Below, piece after piece: positions 1-7,407 of a stretch of DNA of 64,000 nt. How positions within the stretch are numbered: position 1 is the first letter of the stretch; each line of letters begins with the position of its first letter. Below the pieces are notes generated by a model that was given only the letters and a program-made list of their open reading frames with translations, searched no databases and was not told the DNA's origin. A program made the translations under genes and the position numbers. Origin of the DNA: CAYNRA01 sp046296415. Lineage in GTDB: Bacteria > Bacteroidota > Bacteroidia > Cytophagales > Spirosomataceae. The stretch is taken from positions 1-64,000 of the forward strand of contig JBKBLN010000004.1 of NCBI GenBank assembly GCA_046296415.1, read 5' to 3'.

Positions 1-240
1 TACAAACAGGTTGCCCCGCTGGGGCAAGGGTACCGAACGGAGGTCGATTTGGTTGCGCAGGGTATGTTCATGGGCCGCACCGACGGGGAGACTGGGTGGG
101 GAATCCTAGGCTACCAACAGGTTGCCCCGCTGGGGCAAGGGTATCGAACGGAGGTTGATTTGGTTGCTGGGCTACCAACAGGCAAGGGTATCAAACGGTT
201 GCGGATTCCTTTGCACGTGCCATTCACTTGGTCGTACGGC
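1..240. repeat. Hairpin-repeat array A (two units plus a fragment)
   Basis: Two full copies of a roughly 111-bp unit run off the left edge of the window, followed by a degenerate third fragment near 170-240. Each unit carries the perfect stem TTGCCCC-GCT-GGGGCAA (from 11 and from 122), then a conserved segment with GAACGGAGGT, GATTTGGTTG and, in the first unit, GTTCATGGGCCGCACCGACGG. The same unit recurs at 3.77-4.35 kb and once at 20.3 kb. It keeps an open frame in places, but the frame is not kept between arrays, so I read it as a noncoding, REP-like intergenic repeat. Confidence 0.85.
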
Positions 241-508
241 TAAACGTAACGGATTGAATTATGAATTTTTCCTACACCTTGGATACAAACAGGATTCCTA
301 GGATAGGGCAAGAACGGGACAATTCTATACCGAATTCTTCATGCATTATTTTTTTAGGCATTTTTATCCCATCATTCCTCTCTCTGATCTTTACCAAGGT
401 TGATTCGTTTCCATTTAGCATTGATTTGTTCCGGACATTTTATTTACTTGCTGGATACCAAACCATTTTTTTGGTGTTTTCCGATAGTAAACCCTAGTCA
501 ATCAACGC
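241..508. other. Intergenic stretch without a supported gene
   Basis: This is the gap between repeat array A and the Crp-type regulator. It holds one AATTATG-like unit (256-262), the short motif also found at the edges of the other repeat copies. A 78-codon open frame at 261-497 has no recognisable domain and an unconvincing composition. I see no hairpin terminator or clear promoter. Confidence 0.5.
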
Positions 509-1153
509 ATGAAAATAGAAGTCAAAACATTGCATGAGCATTTTGGAGGTATGTTTGAGGGAAGTTTGCTACAAGAATTAGCCGATTGTGGTAAATATGT
601 AGAAGTGGAGGAGGGATACCAACTCATGAAGCCCGGTGGATACATTCGGTCAGTTCCTATATTATTAAGTGGTTCGGTGAAGATTGTCCGGTCTGATTCC
701 GAAGGGCGGGAGGCTTTATTGTATTATTTGGGTGGGAAGGATTCGTGTGCGATGTCGCTGACGTGTTGTTTGGATCATCGCCAAAGTGAAATTACAGCGG
801 TAACGGACGAAAAAACGCGATTGATTCTGGTGCCGGTAGAAAAAGTGGAGGAATGGATGACTCGCTATTCTTCTTGGAAGCAGTTTGTATTTACCACCTA
901 TCAACGTCGATTTGAAGATTTATTGGGTGCTATTGACCAAATCGTCTTTCATAAACTTGATGAACGATTGGTGATGTTGTTAAAAAAGAAGATCAAACAA
1001 ACCGACAGCAAGACGATACAAACGACCCACGAGGAACTGGCAAATGAATTGGCGACCTCGCGCGAGGTAGTATCAAGGTTATTGAAACAATTGGAACGTA
1101 TGGGGCATGTGAAGTTGGCTCGAAATCGGATCGAAATCATTCAATTGCCTTAA
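509..1153 (+). CDS. Crp/Fnr-family transcriptional regulator
   Basis: A 214-residue protein with the Crp/Fnr layout: an N-terminal cyclic-nucleotide-type beta-barrel (about residues 25-120), a dimerisation helix, and a C-terminal winged helix-turn-helix whose recognition region reads TTHEELANELATSREVVSRL near residue 170-190. I see no N-terminal cysteine cluster of the Fnr iron-sulfur type. It lies 83 bp upstream of, and co-directional with, a TauE/SafE exporter and an MBL-rhodanese protein. Crp-type regulators commonly accompany such sulfur-detoxification genes in Bacteroidota, so control of that module is a reasonable inference. The ligand is unknown. Confidence 0.9.
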   Translation: MKIEVKTLHEHFGGMFEGSLLQELADCGKYVEVEEGYQLMKPGGYIRSVPILLSGSVKIVRSDSEGREALLYYLGGKDSCAMSLTCCLDHRQSEITAVTDEKTRLILVPVEKVEEWMTRYSSWKQFVFTTYQRRFEDLLGAIDQIVFHKLDERLVMLLKKKIKQTDSKTIQTTHEELANELATSREVVSRLLKQLERMGHVKLARNRIEIIQLP

Positions 1154-1200
1154 AATCGACTAGTGTAACAATTATCACGGAATACCGCTCCAAAGCCACC

Positions 1201-1208
1201 TAGTTTTG
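1201..1208 (+). promoter_or_regulatory. Candidate -7 box upstream of the TauE/SafE gene
   Basis: TAGTTTTG matches the Bacteroidota -7 consensus TAnnTTTG and lies 28 nt before the ATG at 1237. No convincing -33 TTTG is seen at the right distance, so this is a weak call. Confidence 0.35.
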
Positions 1209-1236
1209 TGCCATCTTTACATAGACTTGCGCACAT

Positions 1237-2040
1237 ATGAATGCAATTGAAATCGTTGGCTTTGGAGCCTCCATCCTGATTGGGGTGAGTTTGGGCTTAA
1301 TTGGAGGAGGGGGAAGTATCCTAACTCTTCCCGTATTGGTTTATTTATTACACATTGATCCTGTTTTATCGACGGCGTATTCTTTATTTGTGGTCGGCTC
1401 TACTTCTTTGGTCGGCTCGGCGTCGTTCATGAAAAAGAAACTGGTCAATTACCGGGCCGCCGTGGTATTTGCTATTCCCTCTTTCACGACGGTCTATTTA
1501 ACCCGCAAGTACTTGGTCCCGATGATACCCGATCCTTTGTTTTCGGTCGGTACATTTGACATGACCAAAAACATGGGTATCATGATTTTCTTTGCCTTGA
1601 TCATGTTGGCGGCATCGTACTCGATGATTCGCAAAGCCACCGTTGAGGAAACAAATGGAGAAGAAGAAGTGAAGTTCAACTACCCGATGATTGCCATAGA
1701 AGGTGGCTTGGTGGGTATTTTAACCGGCATTGTTGGTGCAGGTGGCGGGTTCTTGATTATCCCAGCGTTGGTCTTATTCGCCCGACTTCCCATGAAAATG
1801 GCGGTAGGTACTTCCCTTCTGATCATTGCGGCTAAATCGTTGATCGGATTTTTGGGGGATCTCTCAAATCTTACCATTGATTGGAACTTCTTGCTTGTAT
1901 TTACCTCTTTATCTGTGGTAGGAATTTTCTTGGGAAGTTATTTGTCGAGATTCATCTCAGGTGACAAGCTCAAAACCGCTTTTGGTTGGTTTGTGCTCAT
2001 CATGGGCACCTACATCATTTTGAAAGAATTTTTATTCTAA
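1237..2040 (+). CDS. TauE/SafE-family sulfite/organosulfur exporter
   Basis: A 267-residue polytopic membrane protein with the two-fold internal repeat of the TauE/SafE (DUF81) family. The first glycine-rich signature (GLIGGGGSILTLPVLV) is near residue 20, and the second half has GIVGAGGGFLIIPALV near residue 165. A charged loop (EETNGEEE) separates the halves. Members export sulfite or sulfonate-derived anions or related small anions. The gene sits between a Crp-type regulator and an MBL-fold/rhodanese enzyme, a common sulfur-detoxification arrangement in Bacteroidota, so export of a sulfur species is likely. The exact substrate cannot be read from sequence. Confidence 0.9.
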   Translation: MNAIEIVGFGASILIGVSLGLIGGGGSILTLPVLVYLLHIDPVLSTAYSLFVVGSTSLVGSASFMKKKLVNYRAAVVFAIPSFTTVYLTRKYLVPMIPDPLFSVGTFDMTKNMGIMIFFALIMLAASYSMIRKATVEETNGEEEVKFNYPMIAIEGGLVGILTGIVGAGGGFLIIPALVLFARLPMKMAVGTSLLIIAAKSLIGFLGDLSNLTIDWNFLLVFTSLSVVGIFLGSYLSRFISGDKLKTAFGWFVLIMGTYIILKEFLF

Positions 2041-2088
2041 TTTTTTCGCTTTGTAATCTTAGTCACCGTACAGGTGCCGAACCCCTTG

Positions 2089-2096
2089 TAACTTTG
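2089..2096 (+). promoter_or_regulatory. Candidate -7 box upstream of the MBL-rhodanese gene
   Basis: TAACTTTG is a full match to TAnnTTTG and lies 25 nt before the ATG at 2122, in the 81-bp gap after the exporter gene. The MBL-rhodanese gene may therefore have its own promoter. No -33 TTTG is correctly spaced. Confidence 0.45.
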
Positions 2097-2121
2097 TAAC
2101 ATCATTTAAAAATTTGCACAT

Positions 2122-3516
2122 ATGTTTTTTCAACACGTATATGACAAGACCCTTGCACAGGCGAGTTATTTTATCGGATGTCAGAAAGCTGGCGTTGCGA
2201 TGGTCATTGATCCCAAGCGGGATGTTGATACTTACTTGGAGATCGCCAAGCAAAATAATATGAAAATTACCCACATCGCTGAAACCCACATTCATGCCGA
2301 TTTCCTTTCAGGATCACGTGAATTGGCCGCTCTTACCGGGGCAAAGATGTACCTCTCGGATGAAGGTGGTGAAGGTTGGGAATATGAATTTGACCATGTC
2401 GGCTTAAAAGATGGCTCGATTATCGAAGTGGGTAATTTGAAATTCGAGGTGATGCACACACCTGGCCATACGCCCGAGAGTATTTCATTTTTATTAACAG
2501 ACAAACCAGCGAGTCCAGAACCTGTCATGTTGTTTACCGGAGACTTTGTCTTTGTAGGCGATATCGGTCGGCCGGACTTATTGGAAAAAGCAGCCGGTTT
2601 AGTTGGAACCCAAGATGCTGGAGCCTTGCAAATGTATGATTCCATTCAGCGATTCAACGCATTGCCGGATTACATCCAAGTTTGGCCTGGCCATGGGGCG
2701 GGTTCAGCCTGTGGAAAAGCCTTAGGGGCGGTACCTTCCTCTACGGTAGGGTATGAGAAGATCCGGAACTGGGCTTTTCAGTATGAAGACAATCAAGATG
2801 GTTTTGTGAAATATTTGTTGGCTGACCAACCTGAGCCACCCAAGTATTTTGCGATGATGAAAAAACTGAACAAGGTCGATCGTCCGTTGATGACAGAAGT
2901 ACCTGCTCAGAAAAAATTGAGCGCGGAGGAAGTGAAAGCCGCCATGGCAAACGGAGTGAAGTTGATCGATACCCGCAACAAATCGATTTTTACGCAAGGA
3001 TTTATCCCAGGCAGTATTAACATACAAAACAATAATTCTTTTGCCACTTGGATGGGCTGGTTCGTCAACTACGAAGAGCCGTTTATGTTGGTGGCTGGTG
3101 AGCACGAGATTGAGGACTTAACCCGGAAGTTGATGCGCATTGGCTTGGATCACGTGATGGGATATGTTTCGGATATCGAAGCCTTAGGTCTGCCGTTGGA
3201 GAAGAACGAGTGGATCGGTTTGGAGGAATTTAAAGGCTATGTTGGGCGTGAGGATGTGCAGATCGTGGATCTCCGCGGAAAAGCCGAATACCAAGCCGGA
3301 CATGTTTCCGGTGCCGACCACGTATTTGTTGGTACGTTACCTACCCAATTGGACAAATTGAATAAAGACAAGCAAATTGTGATCCATTGCCAAGGGGGAG
3401 ATCGGGCCGCGATTGGGTACTCTTTGTTGGTTAAGCACGGATTTACCAACGTGAAAAACTACTCCGCCGGAATGAATGAGTGGGTCAATGCCGGGAACCC
3501 CGTGGTAACGGCCTAA
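2122..3516 (+). CDS. MBL-fold persulfide dioxygenase-like protein with two rhodanese domains
   Basis: A 464-residue protein with an N-terminal metallo-beta-lactamase fold of the ETHE1/persulfide-dioxygenase type, followed by two rhodanese domains. Metal-ligand candidates are H56, H58 and D60 (THIHADF), H112/H116 (HTPGH) and D141 (TGDF); the PGHGAGSACG segment is typical of this family. The first rhodanese domain (about residues 265-350) has no cysteine in its active-site loop and is probably structural. The second (about 370-460) has the catalytic loop C423-QGGDRA. The family oxidises glutathione- or protein-bound persulfide to sulfite and exchanges sulfane sulfur, which fits the neighbouring TauE/SafE exporter. 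Confidence 0.9.
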   Translation: MFFQHVYDKTLAQASYFIGCQKAGVAMVIDPKRDVDTYLEIAKQNNMKITHIAETHIHADFLSGSRELAALTGAKMYLSDEGGEGWEYEFDHVGLKDGSIIEVGNLKFEVMHTPGHTPESISFLLTDKPASPEPVMLFTGDFVFVGDIGRPDLLEKAAGLVGTQDAGALQMYDSIQRFNALPDYIQVWPGHGAGSACGKALGAVPSSTVGYEKIRNWAFQYEDNQDGFVKYLLADQPEPPKYFAMMKKLNKVDRPLMTEVPAQKKLSAEEVKAAMANGVKLIDTRNKSIFTQGFIPGSINIQNNNSFATWMGWFVNYEEPFMLVAGEHEIEDLTRKLMRIGLDHVMGYVSDIEALGLPLEKNEWIGLEEFKGYVGREDVQIVDLRGKAEYQAGHVSGADHVFVGTLPTQLDKLNKDKQIVIHCQGGDRAAIGYSLLVKHGFTNVKNYSAGMNEWVNAGNPVVTA

Positions 3517-3540
3517 GGCTTGATCAACAAGTTGTACACA

Positions 3541-3582
3541 AAGCCACCGTTCGGCTCGCAAGAGAAGAACGGTGGCTTTTTG
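3541..3582 (+). terminator. Rho-independent terminator after the sulfur module
   Basis: A perfect 12-bp stem (AAGCCACCGTTC at 3541-3552 pairing with 3567-3578) is followed by a T run. It begins 24 bp after the stop codon of the MBL-rhodanese gene. Confidence 0.9.
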
Positions 3583-3603
3583 ATATCCCAAAGGTACAAA
3601 AAT

Positions 3604-4352
3604 ATGAATTATGAATTAATGTCGTTTAGTTAAGGAATTTTACCTAGCTTCTTTAATCCAGCACCAAGGGTGCTTAATCAATAACCTAGCCTGCGAAGGC
3701 TAGGAAAATGGCACAAACCCACCCCGGGCCGTCGGTGCGGCCTGCTTCTTGGTTGCTGGGCTACAAACAGGTTGCCCCGCTGGGGCACAAGGGTATCGAA
3801 CTGAGATGGATTTGGTTGCTCAGGGTATGTTCATGGGCCGCACCGACGGAGAAACTGGTTGTAGGCTACAAACAGGTTGCCCCGCTGGGGCACAAGGGTA
3901 TCGAACGGAGGTGGATTTGGTTGCGCAGGGTATGTTCATGGGCCGCACCGACGGAGAAACTGGGTGGGGAATTCCTGGGCTACAAACAGGTTGCCCCGCT
4001 GGGGCAAGGGTACCGAACGGAGGTTGATTTGGTTGCGCAGGGTATGTTCATGGGCCGTNNNNNNNNNTACAAACAGGTTGCCCCGCTGGGGCAAGGGTAT
4101 CGAACGGAGGTTGATTTGGTTGCGCAGGGTATGTTCATGGGCCGTATCGACGGAGAAACTGGTTGTAGGCTATAAACAGGTTGCCCCGCTGGGGCAAGGG
4201 TATCGAACGGAGGTTGATTTGGTTGCACAGGATATGTTCATGGGCCGCACCGACGGAGAAACTGGTTGTAGGCTATAAACAGGTTGCCCCGCTGGGGCAA
4301 GGGTATCGAACGGAGGTGGATTTGGTTGCTCAGGATATTTTCATGGGCCGTA
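3604..4352. repeat. Hairpin-repeat array B with leader segment
   Basis: A leader (3604-3770) contains GCACC-AAG-GGTGC, CCTAGCC-TGCGAA-GGCTAGG (3685-3704) and CCGTCGGTGCGGCC (3729-3742). Six tandem units follow, with the TTGCCCC-GCT-GGGGCAA stem starting at 3772, 3877, 3991, 4078, 4181 and 4284. Spacing between stems is 103-114 bp except across the N gap. GGCCGCACCGACGG at 3836-3849 is the exact reverse complement of the leader motif at 3729-3742, so the leader could pair with downstream units. The leader recurs nearly unchanged at 20142-20330. No transposase or conserved reading frame is linked to it. REP-like noncoding repeat. Confidence 0.85.
4059..4067. other. Assembly gap (9 N) inside repeat array B
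   Basis: Nine undetermined bases interrupt the third unit of the array. The stem-to-stem spacing across the gap is only 87 bp, against 103-114 elsewhere. The true number of units is therefore unknown and the array is probably collapsed. Confidence 0.95.
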
Positions 4353-4365
4353 TTGTGAAACTAAA

Positions 4366-4397
4366 TTGCAATGAATTATGAATCCGGTTTATCTTTG
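4366..4397 (+). promoter_or_regulatory. Bacteroidota-type promoter for the cation transporter
   Basis: A TTG at 4366-4368 and TATCTTTG at 4390-4397 are separated by 21 bp, matching the TTTG/TAnnTTTG promoter layout. The predicted start of transcription lies near 4403. This argues for translation from ATG 4419 rather than the in-frame ATG at 4371, which would lie upstream of the transcript. Confidence 0.55.
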
Positions 4398-4418
4398 ACA
4401 AGGCTGTGGTTTGCCAAG

Positions 4419-5231
4419 ATGAAAACAGTCATGACCATGCAAAAATCAATTTATCATATTCCTAAAATGGATTGCCCATCGGAAGAGCAATTGATCCGAA
4501 TGGCGCTTAGTGAAGAAAAAAAGGTGGTTTTCTTAGAGTTTGACCTTCCGCAGAGGCAATTGACAGTTTATCACCAAGATGCTGCGAAGGCAATAGAGGC
4601 TCGACTTACCCCGCTGGCTCTGGGGGCCACGCTGCAGGAGAGTTCTACCACCGATTTTTCTCCGATCGACAAGGGTGCATCACAAGAGCGCCAAATCTTG
4701 TGGCAGGTATTGGCCATAAATTTGTTTTTCTTCATCGTTGAACTAGGGGCGGGGTTCTTTGCAGACTCCATGGGATTGGTCTCAGACGGACTGGATATGT
4801 TGGCAGATACGTTAGTATATGGTTTAGCATTAATGGCTGTGGGGCATTCGGTGCAGAAAAAGAAGCGTGTTGCTCGACTCGCGGGCTGGTTCCAAGTCAT
4901 TCTTGCCCTATTGGGTATATTGGAGGTAATTCGGCGCGTTTGGGGTCATGACGACCTACCTGATTTTCAATGGATGATAGGAATTTCGCTATTGGCTTTA
5001 GTAGGCAATGCATCGTGTTTATACATACTCCAGAAAAGCCGAAATCAGGACGCTCATATGCAAGCGAGTCTTCTCTTTACCTCCAACGACGTGATTGTTA
5101 ACCTCGGGGTCATCCTGTCAGCAGGACTAGTTTATTGGACACAATCTCCCTACCCCGACTTGATCATGGGTATTTTGGTCTTTGCTTTGGTAGCACGTGG
5201 TGCATCGCAGATCCTTTCTTTGAGTAAATAA
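4419..5231 (+). CDS. CDF-like cation transporter with N-terminal HMA-like domain
   Basis: About 270 residues from the chosen ATG. The first ~70 residues resemble a heavy-metal-associated domain, but the usual CxxC is reduced to MDCPSEE, with one cysteine. The rest is a polytopic membrane protein with the cation-diffusion-facilitator signature (GAGFFADSMGLVSDGLDMLADTLVY, given here only as a location around residues 105-130), whose aspartates are candidate metal ligands. CDF proteins export divalent metals (Zn, Cd, Co, Fe). The C-terminal cytoplasmic dimerisation domain of classical CDF proteins is absent, so this is the short 'cation transporter' subtype. The start was chosen from the promoter position; an in-frame ATG at 4371 lies in repeat-like sequence. 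Confidence 0.8.
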   Translation: MKTVMTMQKSIYHIPKMDCPSEEQLIRMALSEEKKVVFLEFDLPQRQLTVYHQDAAKAIEARLTPLALGATLQESSTTDFSPIDKGASQERQILWQVLAINLFFFIVELGAGFFADSMGLVSDGLDMLADTLVYGLALMAVGHSVQKKKRVARLAGWFQVILALLGILEVIRRVWGHDDLPDFQWMIGISLLALVGNASCLYILQKSRNQDAHMQASLLFTSNDVIVNLGVILSAGLVYWTQSPYPDLIMGILVFALVARGASQILSLSK

Positions 5232-5276
5232 CAGGATGGATGATAGGAGTTGATATTCTCCTTGAAAAATAGGTAC

Positions 5277-5291
5277 TTTAGGTGACCTAAA
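5277..5291. promoter_or_regulatory. Inverted repeat upstream of the BASS transporter (candidate operator)
   Basis: TTTAGGT-G-ACCTAAA is a perfect 7-bp inverted repeat with a 1-bp centre, ending 12 bp before the ATG at 5304. Its symmetry and position suit a dimeric repressor site. The regulator is unknown. Confidence 0.4.
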
Positions 5292-5303
5292 CGATCCTAT
5301 ATC

Positions 5304-6374
5304 ATGCATTTTTCTCGCTTTACGATCTTCCTTGGGCTTTCGGCACTTTGTGGAGGACTATTGATCCTTCAGTTCCTGTTGGGAAATGTCAGCCAGTCGG
5401 GTCCTGTTCTTTCTGTTTTTTTTCTGTTTTTGGCATTGGCTTTTCGGGAAAGTGAAGCCCTTCGGGGATATGCCTATACTGTTTTAATTTTTTCGGCCGT
5501 GGCTTTGGCGATGTACTATCCCATGTATTTTCAATCTCTTGGCCCTTGGAAATTAACGACCTGGATCACTCCCTTGATTCAGGTGATCATGTTTGGCATG
5601 GGGACGTCGATGGGGGTGGAGGACTTTCGGGCCGTTTGGCGGCAACCAAAGGGGGTGGCGATTGGTTTATCGGCCCAATTCTTGATCATGCCTTTTTTAG
5701 GATATAGTTTGGCGGTCTGGACTGACTTTCCTCCGGAGATATCGGCGGGGATTGTCCTGATGGGCTGCACTCCGAGTGGGCTGGCCTCGAATGTCATGTG
5801 TTACATTGCCAAAGCCAATTTGGCCTTGTCCTTGACCATCACCTCGTTGGCTACGCTCTTGGCCCCCCTTTTAACGCCCCTCTTAATGAAGCTGCTGGCG
5901 GGGCAATTCATTGCGCTCGATCCGGTGGCGATGATGTGGGATATCGCAAAAATGATCTTATTGCCTATTGGGGCGGGGCTTTTGTTCAAGCTCCTGCTTG
6001 CCGGGCGCGTGGGGTGGTTGGAGCGTATTTTGCCCTACATTTCGATGGGCAGTGTGGCGGTGATCATCCTGATCATTACCGCGGCAGGCCGGGACTATTT
6101 GTTGCGCATGGGCATGGCCCTGATTGGCGTGGTGATGGTCCATAACTTCTTAGGATATGCGCTGGGATATGGTTTTGCGAAGATTTTTCGGATGTCGGAT
6201 CCTGATGCCCGGACGGTAGCCTTGGAGGTAGGCATGCAAAATGCTGGGTTGGCGTCGGGTATAGCGAATGGATTGGGGAAGATTGCTACGATGGGACTGG
6301 CCCCTGCTGTTTTTGGGCCGGTCATGAACATTTCGGGATCCTTGTTGGCTTCGTTTTGGGGGAATCGGAAATGA
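5304..6374 (+). CDS. Bile acid:sodium symporter family (BASS) transporter
   Basis: A 356-residue integral membrane protein. The core matches the BASS family: a motif near residue 95-110 (MFGMGTSMGVEDF), then GIVLMGCTPSGLASNVMCYIAKANLALS in the middle and repeated hydrophobic helices to the end. Two extra N-terminal hydrophobic segments (residues 5-85) precede the usual 10-helix core and explain the length above about 300. Family members cotransport organic anions (bile acids, pyruvate, pantothenate or other carboxylates) with sodium; the substrate here is unknown. The 72-bp upstream gap holds an inverted repeat, so it may be expressed independently of the cation transporter. Confidence 0.85.
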   Translation: MHFSRFTIFLGLSALCGGLLILQFLLGNVSQSGPVLSVFFLFLALAFRESEALRGYAYTVLIFSAVALAMYYPMYFQSLGPWKLTTWITPLIQVIMFGMGTSMGVEDFRAVWRQPKGVAIGLSAQFLIMPFLGYSLAVWTDFPPEISAGIVLMGCTPSGLASNVMCYIAKANLALSLTITSLATLLAPLLTPLLMKLLAGQFIALDPVAMMWDIAKMILLPIGAGLLFKLLLAGRVGWLERILPYISMGSVAVIILIITAAGRDYLLRMGMALIGVVMVHNFLGYALGYGFAKIFRMSDPDARTVALEVGMQNAGLASGIANGLGKIATMGLAPAVFGPVMNISGSLLASFWGNRK

Positions 6375-6410
6375 GTTTTTAGTGTAGAGAGATGAGAGAT
6401 GAGTGCAGAG

Positions 6411-6430
6411 AGATGAGATGATAATGCCTT
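6411..6430 (+). repeat. Left copy of a perfect 20-bp direct repeat
   Basis: This 20-bp sequence ending in GATAATGCCTT recurs exactly at 20088-20107. The two copies bracket the defence island and the HNH gene (about 13.7 kb). They could be insertion-site duplications or simply pieces of the dispersed intergenic repeat mosaic. Confidence 0.7.
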
Positions 6431-6740
6431 CCCCTCGGTCTGTGTCCTCACAGACCGAAAAAGTCCCCACAAACCGAAATTGTTCTTGCAGACCGAAACA
6501 GTCCTCACAGACCGAAACCCATGTCCACAAATTGAGCGGTGCGGAGAATTTTCTGGGGCTTCATGCCCCTTCCGGTTCACTGGTTGCTGGCCCAGGTTTC
6601 CCCTTCCCCTCGGTCTGTGTCTTCACAGACCGAAACTGTCCTCACAAACCGAAACCCATGTCCACAAATTGAGTGGTGCGGAGAATTTTCTGGGGCATCA
6701 TGCCCCTTCCGGTTCACTGGTAGGTAGCCCAGGTTTCCCC
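6428..6740. repeat. Duplicated intergenic element with hairpins
   Basis: Two adjacent copies of a 135-175 bp element. Each begins CCTTCCCCT, has a 9-bp stem CGGTCTGTG/CACAGACCG with a 4-nt loop (6436-6457 and 6611-6632), then GTCCACAAATTGAG, a GGGGC/GCCCC stem around CATCAT or TTCAT, and ends CCCAGGTTTCCCC. The copies differ in how many 19-bp units they contain. No protein signature is present in any frame. Confidence 0.85.
6448..6523 (+). repeat. 19-bp tandem repeat, four units
   Basis: Four head-to-tail 19-bp units share the core CAGACCGAAA or CAAACCGAAA, at 6448, 6467, 6486 and 6505. The second element copy has only two units (6623-6660). The first unit also forms the right arm of the CGGTCTGTG hairpin. 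The copy-number difference points to slippage or recombination. Confidence 0.85.
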
Positions 6741-6745
6741 ACCTT

Positions 6746-7407
6746 ATTTCTCTCTCGGAGCGGCCTTGATGGATTTTGCGGGTGAATATAAATACCCACA
6801 GAATGTACCGGAGGGCGTGGAGGGGTTCTCAATATGATGTTTTTTGGGTATTGGATTTTTTTCTTTGGGAGGGTGGGATATAACTCATTAATGGGGATTG
6901 GGCTATCCTACTTCTCATTTTACACCCTGTTTATTGAACGTTTGAAAATGAAAATATACCGTTTGATAAATGGATAGGATATATTTTGGAATCAAAAAGG
7001 GGTTTGAGTAGATTTGACCAGACCACCTTTCAAGGGGTCAGATTCAGTGTACAGATATTTTTCTGGATTAGTTCTGGGGGTCATGGATACGGTACTGGAG
7101 ATGATGTGATAAGTTTGAAATGTACTAATGAATGCTTGTAATGTTCATAAAATTTAGTAGTGGAAAAGTCATAGAGTATAACGTGATAACAGAAATAAAA
7201 AATTAAAGCCAAAGGAAATAGTATATAAACAATTCTCATAGAGAATGTTTCATGATACGACACTTATCATTCGTGCTTATAGACTTAAAATGCTAATAAT
7301 TTTTAATACCTAATAATAAAATCTGAAGAAACCAACACTAGGTTAATAGGAAAGTTAGAGAATTAGCTTAAAGTAATCATTTGTGTAAATAAAATAATTG
7401 TATTTCA
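6746..7407. other. Gene-free A+T-rich junction upstream of the defence genes
   Basis: Base composition shifts from host-like to clearly A+T-rich across roughly 6800-7100. A short piece near 7030-7050 reads CAAGGGGTCAGATTCAGTGT and could be a remnant of a mobile-element end, but I cannot identify it. A 60-codon minus-strand open frame (7081-7263) has no recognisable features. The defence operon promoter is presumably in the last 150 bp; I cannot place it. Confidence 0.5.

Noticed and set aside
261..497. 78-codon ORF before the Crp-type regulator
   Set aside because: No domain or signal, start lies in repeat-derived sequence, and composition is not convincing.
1..4352. Possible CRISPR array
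   Set aside because: Units are 103-114 bp and similar along their whole length. There are no unique spacers of constant size and no cas genes.
3708..4381. Open frames across the repeat arrays that read a repeated peptide (YKQVAPLGQGYRTEVDLV and similar)
   Set aside because: The same DNA unit is open in different frames in different places, the 103-bp period breaks the frame, there is no start signal, and the DNA rather than the peptide is conserved. Not a repeat protein.
5798..6145. 115-codon ORF in another frame of the BASS transporter gene
   Set aside because: Shadow frame of a clear membrane transporter; no independent support.
6448..6660. Possible short CRISPR or plasmid iterons
   Set aside because: The 19-bp units are adjacent without spacers, and no replication protein or cas gene is near. 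Kept only as a tandem repeat.
7081..7263. 60-codon minus-strand ORF in the island junction
   Set aside because: Low-complexity A+T-rich region, no recognised features and no neighbour on that strand.
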